A stretch of DNA of 64,000 bases, taken from Acheta domesticus. Taxonomy: Eukaryota > Arthropoda > Insecta > Orthoptera > Gryllidae. Positions 11,072-21,300 of this stretch are shown here, in pieces. Numbering within the stretch: the stretch's first letter is position 1; each line of letters begins with the position of its first letter. The translations under genes were made by a program, and so were the position numbers. Below the pieces are notes generated by a model, which saw only the letters and a list, made by a program, of their open reading frames with translations, ran no database searches and was not told the DNA's origin. The stretch covers positions 66,957,723 through 67,021,722 of the forward strand of contig JAHLJT010009419.1 in assembly GCA_031308135.1 (NCBI GenBank), read 5' to 3'.

Positions 11072-12148
11072 TCAATCATGGGTATCGTCCCTTTTATACG
11101 GTTTAATGTTCCGATAATTATATGTCCCCATCTGTTTACCATTTTCCGCTGGTAAATTGTGTTCCCAAATCACTAATGATTTTTCTCGGTACACCGAATT
11201 CTTCAAGAAATTTGCGCCATTGTGTAATGCAACTCTGTGCATTCGCCTTTCTAATTTCGAGATAAAAGTCCACGGTTGCTCCTTGACATCCCCATGGAAT
11301 TTTAAATAACTTTGCAAAACTAACGCGGATGCCATTACATTTCCCTGCGTGCGTATTAGGACTTCATTTTTCAACTGATCTATTTCACCGTTAATGTCTG
11401 TTATCTGTTTTTCCGATTCCAATTCTTGCAAAGTTCTAATATTCCTTAGCTCCTCTTGTATCTGTTGTTCTACCTTACTATCTGTAACAACTATTTTTAA
11501 TTCAATCTTTTCTATTTTGTCGCCATGTTGTTGCGATATCTCATTTAAATATTCTACACGCGATTCAGCGTCCGTCATTTTTTTACATTGTTGGTTTTGT
11601 GTATGTTCTAATGCTGTAACATTTTCCTGTAAAGCCCCAACTTCAGAATTAATTTTATTAAAACATTCCTTTTGCTCTTTCTGTGTTTGATTTACTTGCC
11701 AATTAAACGCATCCATTTTTGAATAAATCTTACTAAATCCATTAGCTGTATCGGTCCGTAACTGTGATATCTCCTCACATATTGCTTTACGAAAATTCTT
11801 AAATTCCTGTGTCGTTTCTATCTTTATACCTTCCAATTTGGCATTATTATTTTCAAATTTAGCGTTCATGTCTAAAGTCAATTCTTCTAATTTAGCATTA
11901 TTATTTTCCAATTTAGCATTATTAATTTCCAATTTAGCATTCATTTCTGCCTTCATTTCAGCTAACATTTTAATTATTATCAAGTTACTAGAATCCGTAT
12001 TGTCTACTGAAGCTGCCGCTACTTCCTTTTCTTTCTGTTCTACCTCAACTAATTCTCGCAACATGTCTCCTTCGGGATTCATACCGTTAGCCGCCACATT
12101 ATCTATTTCGACATTTTCGGAACGTGCTGTCTTACTTCTAGTCTCCAT
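11072..12148 (-). CDS. Gag-like coiled-coil protein of the LTR element, copy 2
   Basis: Intact frame of 358 codons plus stop. The ATG at 12148 is used because the longer frame starts with TTG; its context (caagATGg) is good. About residues 55-130 are rich in repeated NAKLE/NNAKLE units and residues 130-270 stay heptad-like, so most of the protein is predicted coiled coil. Residues near 295-315 (YLKFHGDVKEQPWTFISKLE) resemble the opening of the retrotransposon Gag fold (KFxG...P..F...LE). The tail (MGTYNYRNIKPYKRDD) resembles the end of some Gypsy integrases (GxYNxxxxKPY). This suggests a Gag start joined to an integrase end by deletion of the rest of pol. No zinc knuckle or enzyme motif is seen. 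Likely role: particle protein of a non-autonomous element. Confidence 0.75.
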   Translation of the reverse strand: METRSKTARSENVEIDNVAANGMNPEGDMLRELVEVEQKEKEVAAASVDNTDSSNLIIIKMLAEMKAEMNAKLEINNAKLENNNAKLEELTLDMNAKFENNNAKLEGIKIETTQEFKNFRKAICEEISQLRTDTANGFSKIYSKMDAFNWQVNQTQKEQKECFNKINSEVGALQENVTALEHTQNQQCKKMTDAESRVEYLNEISQQHGDKIEKIELKIVVTDSKVEQQIQEELRNIRTLQELESEKQITDINGEIDQLKNEVLIRTQGNVMASALVLQSYLKFHGDVKEQPWTFISKLERRMHRVALHNGANFLKNSVYREKSLVIWEHNLPAENGKQMGTYNYRNIKPYKRDDTHD

Positions 12149-12364
12149 CTTGAAATTATAATACAAATTAAAATTCTCACTATCAAATTCTCCTCAATGA
12201 AATGGTTTTGGCTTTTTTTTTATAATTACAGTTAATTTCATATGTCAATCAATAAATTTCAGATTCCTTTTCGATCAATTTGTTATAATTTATAATAATT
12301 CCTTTAAACGTACTTCACTTTGTTATAAATTATAACAAAATATGCCCCAGTTGGCGCGCCATTT

Positions 12365-13633
12365 TGAAATATACCATTCTCCACGTCTCATCAAAAGCGT
12401 GGCTGTAATCATGTCCTGTTCCAAATTTATTAAGATTTGGGCGCCAGAAACAGGTTACATGAATTACTACCAAAGTTTTTCTATCTGGTTCTAACAAAAT
12501 TATATAAAAATCCAGCTAGCTTGGGTCGATGGGTCCGGATACAAATACTCGCTATCGCCTCGATAGCCGATTACCTGATCTGCCAACTATACAGTATGGC
12601 GTGGAATCTGAAATGTAATAATTATGCTTTCAACTAATTAAAAATTATGATTGACAAATGAAAAAAACTCTTTTCTTTTCCAAAGAACAAAATTCAACAA
12701 TTTATTTAACTTTTAAATTAAAACAATTAATTAGATGGTCATGACCCCTTTTGAATAAATTGTCTCTTTTATACTGCAGTATTTTTTTTACCGTTTTTGC
12801 ATGCCAACGCTCCGTAGTCGCTTCTCACTTGGCCGTTGTTAATTCCAAGTTCCGCTTCTCTCTTCCGGTCTTGCGCCGCCGCTGACACGTCCAGTCCACA
12901 CTGCCTAAACTATCTGTTAGTCTTGTCCGACGCTCCCGGTTCCTAATATCTCCCACCGGTTATGTAGACTATTGAAGTCCAACTGCAATGTCCGAAAATC
13001 TGAACAAGTCCTCCGACAATCACTTCTGGTAAATTATTTCAAAGTCCGAAAACAAACTATCACTTCTCTCACAAGACAAAGTCCGAAAACAAGCTATACA
13101 AGTCTCACTTTCCCTCTATATTGCCTACAAACGATCTTTACGCTACGGCACCCAGAGTCAGAATGTTCGATCTATACTCCACGACACCCAGAGACGGAAT
13201 GTACGATCTTCACTCTCCGACACCCCGAGTCAGAATGTACGATCTTCACTCTACGACACCCCGAGTCAGAATGTCCTGTTTAATGCATTTTTAAAACCCT
13301 TCATGGCTCGGTCGGCGTCCATCCTTCTATTATTTCAAAACACGGCGGCAACATTAGACTATCTGATCTTTTATAGCCAACCCGTGCGTCTCTTACAAAT
13401 CCAAGTAGCCGCGACCTCAGACAGTCATTCGTTTTTGCACCAATTCCCTCTTAGGTTCTTCAGCCATCTAGCCGGCGTCCTGACGTCATCAGGGCCCGTG
13501 TATAGTTTGTTGACCTTGCCAACCTCTGCGCCGCCGTTGCTAAGGCCCATACCGCCATATTGAATCCCCATTTATCTACCCCATGTATAACTAACATCAT
13601 TAAATAAAACCTATCATATTCTGGTATATCACA
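12365..13633 (-). repeat. LTR 3 (1269 bp)
   Basis: Same as LTR 2 apart from one extra A in the run near 13290-13295. Confidence 0.92.
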
Positions 13634-13998
13634 ACTTCCCCTCTCCAAGCGTCATTTGGTTTGCTACAACATAACTAAATGACAAGACTACAATAAACAC
13701 TTTCTTCTTACTTCACTACGATATATTCACTGACACCTTTCACTTTACACAACACATATCTTGTATCTTGCAGCCTTAAACTATTTACATTTGTTTTGTT
13801 AATATGCCAACATAGTTTTGAACCATCTCATTGAGTATAAATTATTGCCTGCTATTTACTTCCGTCTTATATCCAACACATGTTAATTGAAAATTTTTTT
13901 TCACATTCTAACAAAATAGATGTAACAACACAACGAACACTATTACACACTATTATATACAGATACTATTTACAATGATTTATTCCTGGACAAAATAT

Positions 13999-15075
13999 TC
14001 AATCATGGGTATCGTCCCTTTTATACGGTTTAATGTTCCGATAATTATATGTCCCCATCTGTTTACCATTTTCCGCTGGTAAATTGTGTTCCCAAATCAC
14101 TAATGATTTTTCTCGGTACACCGAATTCTTCAAGAAATTTGCGCCATTGTGTAATGCAACTCTGTGCATTCGCCTTTCTAATTTCGAGATAAAAGTCCAC
14201 GGTTGCTCCTTGACATCCCCATGGAATTTTAAATAACTTTGCAAAACTAACGCGGATGCCATTACATTTCCCTGCGTGCGTATTAGGACTTCATTTTTCA
14301 ACTGATCTATTTCACCGTTAATGTCTGTTATCTGTTTTTCCGATTCCAATTCTTGCAAAGTTCTAATATTCCTTAGCTCCTCTTGTATCTGTTGTTCTAC
14401 CTTACTATCTGTAACAACTATTTTTAATTCAATCTTTTCTATTTTGTCGCCATGTTGTTGCGATATCTCATTTAAATATTCTACACGCGATTCAGCGTCC
14501 GTCATTTTTTTACATTGTTGGTTTTGTGTATGTTCTAATGCTGTAACATTTTCCTGTAAAGCCCCAACTTCAGAATTAATTTTATTAAAACATTCCTTTT
14601 GCTCTTTCTGTGTTTGATTTACTTGCCAATTAAACGCATCCATTTTTGAATAAATCTTACTAAATCCATTAGCTGTATCGGTCCGTAACTGTGATATCTC
14701 CTCACATATTGCTTTACGAAAATTCTTAAATTCCTGTGTCGTTTCTATCTTTATACCTTCCAATTTGGCATTATTATTTTCAAATTTAGCGTTCATGTCT
14801 AAAGTCAATTCTTCTAATTTAGCATTATTATTTTCCAATTTAGCATTATTAATTTCCAATTTAGCATTCATTTCTGCCTTCATTTCAGCTAACATTTTAA
14901 TTATTATCAAGTTACTAGAATCCGTATTGTCTACTGAAGCTGCCGCTACTTCCTTTTCTTTCTGTTCTACCTCAACTAATTCTCGCAACATGTCTCCTTC
15001 GGGATTCATACCGTTAGCCGCCACATTATCTATTTCGACATTTTCGGAACGTGCTGTCTTACTTCTAGTCTCCAT
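13999..15075 (-). CDS. Gag-like coiled-coil protein of the LTR element, copy 3
   Basis: Same 358-residue protein as the copy at 11072-12148, with no amino-acid difference noticed. Its own LTR promoter would be in LTR 4 (15292-16557). The features described for copy 2 apply: NAKLE-rich coiled coil, partial Gag-fold start and integrase-like tail, with no pol genes downstream before the polypurine tract at 13634-13646. Confidence 0.75.
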   Translation of the reverse strand: METRSKTARSENVEIDNVAANGMNPEGDMLRELVEVEQKEKEVAAASVDNTDSSNLIIIKMLAEMKAEMNAKLEINNAKLENNNAKLEELTLDMNAKFENNNAKLEGIKIETTQEFKNFRKAICEEISQLRTDTANGFSKIYSKMDAFNWQVNQTQKEQKECFNKINSEVGALQENVTALEHTQNQQCKKMTDAESRVEYLNEISQQHGDKIEKIELKIVVTDSKVEQQIQEELRNIRTLQELESEKQITDINGEIDQLKNEVLIRTQGNVMASALVLQSYLKFHGDVKEQPWTFISKLERRMHRVALHNGANFLKNSVYREKSLVIWEHNLPAENGKQMGTYNYRNIKPYKRDDTHD

Positions 15076-15291
15076 CTTGAAATTATAATACAAATTAAAA
15101 TTCTCACTATCAAATTCTCCTCAATGAAATGGTTTTGGCTTTTTTTTTATAATTACAGTTAATTTCATATGTCAATCAATAAATTTCAGATTCCTTTTCG
15201 ATCAATTTGTTATAATTTATAATAATTCCTTTAAACGTACTTCACTTTGTTATAAATTATAACAAAATATGCCCCAGTTGGCGCGCCATTT

Positions 15292-16557
15292 TGAAATATA
15301 CCATTCTCCACGTCTCATCAAAAGCGTGGCTGTAATCATGTCCTGTTCCAAATTTATTAAGATTTGGGCGCCAGAAACAGGTTACATGAATTACTACCAA
15401 AGTTTTTCTATCTGGTTCTAACAAAATTATATAAAAATCCAGCTAGCTTGGGTCGATGGGTCCGGATACAAATACTCGCTATCGCCTCGATAGCCGATTA
15501 CCTGATCTGCCAACTATACAGTATGGCGTGGAATCTGAAATGTAATAATTATGCTTTCAACTAATTAAAAATTATGATTGACAAATGAAAAAAACTCTTT
15601 TCTTTTCCAAAGAACAAAATTCAACAATTTATTAACTTTTAAATTAAAACAATTAATTAGATGGTCATGACCCCTTTTGAATAATTGTCTCTTTTATACT
15701 GCAGTATTTTTTTTACCGTTTTTGCATGCCAACGCTCCGTAGTCGCTTCTCACTTGGCCGTTGTTAATTCCAAGTTCCGCTTCTCTCTTCCGGTCTTGCG
15801 CCGCCGCTGACACGTCCAGTCCACACTGCCTAAACTATCTGTTAGTCTTGTCCGACGCTCCCGGTTCCTAATATCTCCCACCGGTTATGTAGACTATTGA
15901 AGTCCAACTGCAATGTCCGAAAATCTGAACAAGTCCTCCGACAATCACTTCTGGTAAATTATTTCAAAGTCCGAAAACAAACTATCACTTCTCTCACAAG
16001 ACAAAGTCCGAAAACAAGCTATACAAGTCTCACTTTCCCTCTATATTGCCTACAAACGATCTTTACGCTACGGCACCCAGAGTCAGAATGTTCGATCTAT
16101 ACTCCACGACACCCAGAGACGGAATGTACGATCTTCACTCTCCGACACCCCGAGTCAGAATGTACGATCTTCACTCTACGACACCCCGAGTCAGAATGTC
16201 CTGTTTAATGCATTTTTAAACCCTTCATGGCTCGGTCGGCGTCCATCCTTCTATTATTTCAAAACACGGCGGCAACATTAGACTATCTGATCTTTTATAG
16301 CCAACCCGTGCGTCTCTTACAAATCCAAGTAGCCGCGACCTCAGACAGTCATTCGTTTTTGCACCAATTCCCTCTTAGGTTCTTCAGCCATCTAGCCGGC
16401 GTCCTGACGTCATCAGGGCCCGTGTATAGTTTGTTGACCTTGCCAACCTCTGCGCCGCCGTTGCTAAGGCCCATACCGCCATATTGAATCCCCATTTATC
16501 TACCCCATGTATAACTAACATCATTAAATAAAACCTATCATATTCTGGTATATCACA
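15292..16557 (-). repeat. LTR 4 (1266 bp)
   Basis: First LTR in the direction of transcription. It has two single-base losses in A/T runs (near 15630 and 15680) compared with LTR 2. It ends at 16557 and is followed by the right copy of the target duplication ACGG. Confidence 0.92.
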
Positions 16558-16561
16558 ACGG

Positions 16562-16962
16562 ATTACTCTGAATTTTCGAAAATTGTGAAAGTTTGAATTT
16601 CTTTCGGCGTCTTTCTTCAACTACAAAATTGAAGATAGAGATTTTTCTTCAAATAAAATTTGTTCTACATATTGAGTTCTTTCATAAAGGTCATGTAAAT
16701 GTTTTTCAAAATTTTAGTAGTTTTCGTGCAATATGTGCAATTGTAAAAAAAATTACAAAAACAAGATTTTCTCAAAAACGGCTCCAATTTTTTTAAACTT
16801 TTGGTGGGGATAGTGGTAAATTTACTCTATTAGATGACATAAAATCCTTATTGCTCTATACGTTGTTTTTTTTCAAAAATTTCAAAAATGTAAATTTTTT
16901 CACGTTTCTCACGTCGATTATTTTTACATTAGTGGCGATTTTTTCACATTCACGTCATTCAC
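16562..16962 (+). repeat. Foldback-like repeat, unit 1 interior
   Basis: Continues the repeat interrupted at 6513: attactctgaattttcgaa here corresponds to ataactctgaattttcgaa at 39374 in unit 2. It matches unit 2 up to the motif gcgattttttcacatt and then passes into the 15-bp satellite. No coding potential was recognised. Confidence 0.75.
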
Positions 16963-17520
16963 CGTCAAGTTTCGTCCCGTCAAGTTTCGTCCCGTCAAGT
17001 TTCGTCCCGTCAAGTTTCGTCCCGTCAAGTTTGGTCCCGTCAAGTTTGGTCCCGTCAAGTTTGGTCCCGTCAAGTTTGGTCCCGTCAAGTTTGGTCCCGT
17101 CAAGTTTGGTCCCGTCAAGTTTGGTCCCGTCAAGTTTGGTCCCGTCAAGTTTGGTCCCGTCAAGTTTGGTCCCGTCAAGTTTGGTCCCGTCAAGTTTGGT
17201 CCCGTCAAGTTTGGTCCCGTCAAGTTTGGTCCCGTCAAGTTTGGTCCCGTCAAGTTTGGTCCCGTCAAGTTTGGTCCCGTCAAGTTTGGTCCCGTCAAGT
17301 TTGGTCCCGTCAAGTTTGGTCCCGTCAAGTTTGGTCCCGTCAAGTTTGGTCCCGTCAAGTTTGGTCCCGTCAAGTTTGGTCCCGCCATGCTTCGTCCCGT
17401 CCAGTTTCCTCTTGTACAGCTTGTCCCGTCCGGTTTAATTTCGTCCTGTTTCGTCCCGAACAGTTCCATCCTGTCCAGTTTCCTCCGGTCAAGTTTCGCC
17501 CCGTCCAGTTTCGTCCCTTC
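16963..17520. repeat. 15-bp satellite, array A
   Basis: Head-to-tail units of gtcaagtttggtccc (about 24 copies) preceded by four units with gtcaagtttcgtccc. It ends in a degenerate stretch from about 17385. The unit is the reverse complement of the main unit in array B (acgaaacttgacggg). Because 15 is a multiple of 3, both strands give long spurious pentapeptide frames. Confidence 0.95.
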
Positions 17521-18052
17521 ACAATTTTCAAAAATTCAAAGTTATCCGTGAAAATCGGTGTATGGGGAGTGTATTTTATTGATACAAATAATTTAAAGAA
17601 AACATTTGGAACCGTTTTTGAGAAAATTTTGAAAATGTCCGGGGGGCTTCATGTAAAGTACCCCCAAATTTTGAAGAATATTTTTTCAAAATCTCAAAGC
17701 TGTGACTAGAGCCAGTTCGACCGAGGGATATCCATTTTGGAAGAAATCGTACGCATGGTTTAGGCGTTAGCAGTGTTCAAAGACGGACGGACGCTCAGAC
17801 GGACGTTTTCCTTTCAATTGTTTTTTCGGTATCAAGGTTCTAGAGAACAGGGTTTCTGGCTACACCACGTGTTAGGGGATTTTTTTTCTTAATTTAGCAA
17901 CTGGTTTTATCCACTTTTTCGTTTTCACGACCCGGCAATTTTTTTTTCCGCCGAAATTGCGCCATTTTTTTCGCGCAGCATGACATAACTTTTCCTATAC
18001 TACATATATCACTCCATGTATATGTATACGTACGTATACGGGAAAGTAAAAA
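17521..18052 (-). repeat. Right arm of foldback-like repeat, unit 1 (inverted)
   Basis: Reverse complement of the left arm, ending cgtatacgggaaagtaaaaa. The pairing runs from the end inward for about 500 bp and includes the cgtccgtc-rich stretch and the gtgtattttatt/aagaaaa stretch near 17560. The left arm crosses the LTR insertion point, so the pair predates the LTR array. No clear target duplication was found around 6011-18052. Confidence 0.8.
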
Positions 18053-18063
18053 CCGCAGTAGCA

Positions 18064-18330
18064 TCACCGACCCAGAGGTTGTAGAGTTTGAGTTCCGACG
18101 GTGACTGTAAATTCCTCTGTTGCTTTGACGAGTTGGTTTCCTTGGTATCTCCTATCAATACCAGGCAAATGTCATTGCAATGCCTTTACAAAGAAAATCA
18201 CAGACCGCGCACGATTTATCTTCCTCGTGCTTATTTCCTCCTCACCACTTACATATAATACATACTCATGACGCACACACTCACTCATACCACAATACGA
18301 TTTATGTCGGGAACTTAGTGCTTTTTTGTT
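18064..18330 (+). repeat. SINE, 5'-truncated
   Basis: Begins near the B-box block (gtagagtttgagttccgacgg, compare 151-166) and continues through ggtatctcctatcaatacca, a common SINE body phrase in insects. It ends in a CA-rich tail. The head with the A box is missing. Confidence 0.5.
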
Positions 18331-21300
18331 TGGAGGGGTACTCACTCTATGTGATTACAGAAGAAGAATCCGCTAGTCGACGTGATGGTGGGCACCGAAC
18401 ATCACATGTACTATGGAAATAATGACCATACAAGTTCACCAGCTCTGAAACTAAATACTGTATTGGGAGACCAGTTGGAAATTTCGAGCTTTTCTCGGGT
18501 AGGCCGGTTATCTGCAGCGGTATAGAAACACAACAACCTCTCAGAATATGACATGTATTACACTTACCGGATCTATCTTACCGGTGTTACGTACCAATTT
18601 ATGTAATTGGTGGGCCCGAAATCAGTAAATGAGAATACACTTACTGAAATCATCTTTGAATGCATGAAATGCGTGAAGTGATCTTTCTGGTTCTCTCAGT
18701 TCTAGGAACGTCTGTTATACAATTTTGTGCAATTTACTAATCAACACCATTATAACGCATGGGTAGAAAGCAGAAGGCGGTGTAGCGTGGCTGCAATACA
18801 CGCGATCTGTCAAGGATGATTGCAGTCGCCGGCTGGCGCGCTCCATTCAACATTACCCAGCAATCACGTGCCTGACATGGTGACCTCTGGGAGAAGCGCA
18901 CTGCAATTAAAGAGGAAGTTGTTGAAGGACGAGCCGGCGCATTTGAAAGTGCCGCTTGTGAATTCCTGTGAGTTTTATGTATTAGGTTTTTCATTAATTT
19001 TGACTTTTACTTAGGTTTTTGTAGTCGGTAGAAGAAACAATGGAATCTCCCCGAAAATTGGAGGTCAATACAATCAGTATTGGGCGTATCTGATAAAAGA
19101 AATTTTATTTTTCCACGATGTTTGAATGGATGTGTAAGTCACGCATAAATCTGTCATAACCTACTGAAATCTAATTCGGAACACGTATTACAGTTAAAAT
19201 CTATTATTCCCCTTTGAGATTGATTGAAGTGATGAGACTATACACACGTTTTTATCAATCAATTCAAAATCACTACTTTAACTGGAGCGGGAACAATAGG
19301 ATAAGGTATTATGCTGCAAACCTTGTGTTAATAAGGAATTATACTGCAAACCTTACTAGGATGGAAAAAAATTATCGTACGATGAGAAGTTTGATGTTCT
19401 TTTCAAACGAACAAAAAAAAACGAAATATGGTATAAACTGTATTTTTGCAAAGAACATTACTACACTAAGACGTTTTCAGCGCCTTCCTCATCGACAGTG
19501 TCTGCGTTGCAAACTTTTAATTTGGTTGTTGCATTTACCTAATTTATATAACAGTGCGGATCAACAATATATTTCCACCACTCAATGATTGATATGATTC
19601 ATGTGCAATCCTGAAAACAGGGTGTGGTTCCACTCCTACATCTGGAAATATCTCGTACGACGTTCCCCTTGCTTTTATCTCCATCACACTCCCGCAACAC
19701 GTCGCAAACATGCGGGTTGCATCTCGCTCAAGGGGCGCATCTGTTGGCCGCGAACGACAGGAGGTGCGCGATGCAGCGCCTGCCGGGTAGTGCCATCTAT
19801 CATCGGGCGACGTCACCCGTGATCGCCCCCGGACGCGTTGCCTCTTCCTGCTCACATAGTCCATTAGATTCCATCAATCATAGGCGAAGAGAAGAAGCTC
19901 TCGGCCGTCTACGCCACTAATCATCCCAGTTGCACTCTGTCGATTTCTCGCTTTGACATCTTAAGTGCTGGTTCCCTCCTCTTTCAGAGAAAAAGGCCGT
20001 TAGATGCCGCTCTCAATATGACACAAAGTTCTGTCAGAGGATTCGATTAACCCTTCCTTCTATTTTGAAGGAACTGTTGGATAATTCGTGTTCGGTTGGC
20101 TCAATATACGAGGGTACAAATGAAATAATGAAGCCATGACTAAATGTCGAACAATTTGGTCTCCAAGATTCACTGGAACTATAAAAACACCGCAAAACGC
20201 TGCGCTAAAAAAATATTTCGCTGACTGCCTCCGAAAGACAGTATCTAACATAGCCGGCAAAGCGATTGGTCACAATCCCTATATAGCCCAATGTAAGAGA
20301 AAAACGAAAACCACAATATTTTACTACATTGCGATTTTATTACTTCTTACTTTTTCTCTAAACACAGTCCTATTATTATTTTTCGTAGGGAAACCAAAAC
20401 AAATCGAAATTTCTGATAGAAGTTTTAATTTAGAAAACAACTATTAAATTTAAATGAATTAAAAATTAGTTATATTTATTAAATCTTCTAAATTCAATTA
20501 GACATTAATATGTTGTCAAAATATATTTTTCAGTTAATTGCTAGTAGTTATAAACTACTGATCTATCTTCATATATATTAATTCAATCAATGCATAATTA
20601 GTTGAGATAATTCTGACTTTTTAAGACAGTACACATTAACACGAAATGTTAAAAGTTAATAAATTATTGATAAAATAATAATGTGGTGTCTATTTTAAAA
20701 AAGATCAGAATTCATTTACAATATAACAATAAAATACGTTAGCCTATTCTTTAAAAATATGTAATTAGGTTGAGATGGTTTGCATCAATAAAAGAAAACA
20801 AAGTAAATAGTCTCCGGTCAAGAGAAGGGGTGGCGATTTCATAACCACATTATTGCTTTGTAGGACACTTAAAGTTTTCATAATACATTTCAAATCAAAT
20901 ATGATTTTACGAGTACTAAAAGAGAAATGTCCATTCGTTGTGATTTAAGGTATTTTGAAAAACATGAACAAATTACTTACAATATAATATGAAATAAACA
21001 CAATTATATTTAAAAATGCTCGTAAGGACTAAAGAAGTTATATATAATAAGTCTTGTATTCTTGGTGACATTAGATAAGAATTTTCTGTCAGGTACTGAG
21101 TGTATACAAAGAATGAAAGGACGCAAAGAGTTAAGGCTCCGCATAAAATAAAAAAAATTCCAAGAGTCTGGTTTCGTCCCCCTTAATTGAGTATTATGTA
21201 AATATATTAAATGTATAATTACTTACATCAAAACTCTTAAAATAATCTATAGTAATCGGTCTTTACAACATCTATGAAAATTAAACGTCTTAGTTACCCG

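Larger units (their letters stand above)
6514..16557 (-). mobile_element. Tandem array of a gag-only LTR retrotransposon (4 LTRs, 3 internal regions)
   Basis: The order on the plus axis is LTR, internal, LTR, internal, LTR, internal, LTR, with a period of 2925-2927 bp. LTRs begin TG and end CA in both readings (minus strand: tgtgatatacc ... ggtatatttca). The whole array, not each unit, is flanked by one 4-bp duplication, ACGG (6510-6513 and 16558-16561). Each internal region has a purine tract next to the downstream LTR, a tRNA-Lys-like primer binding site next to the upstream LTR and one Gag-like ORF; no protease, reverse transcriptase or RNase H is seen. The element is therefore non-autonomous. 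Unequal recombination between LTRs of one insertion is the simplest origin. Confidence 0.92.

Noticed and set aside
16851..17469. 195- and 181-codon frames on opposite strands
   Set aside because: Same cause: they run through the 15-bp satellite array A.
19601..19920. Overlapping frames in a GC-richer patch
   Set aside because: Several overlapping short frames on both strands, no domain, no splice pattern and no start context that favours one.
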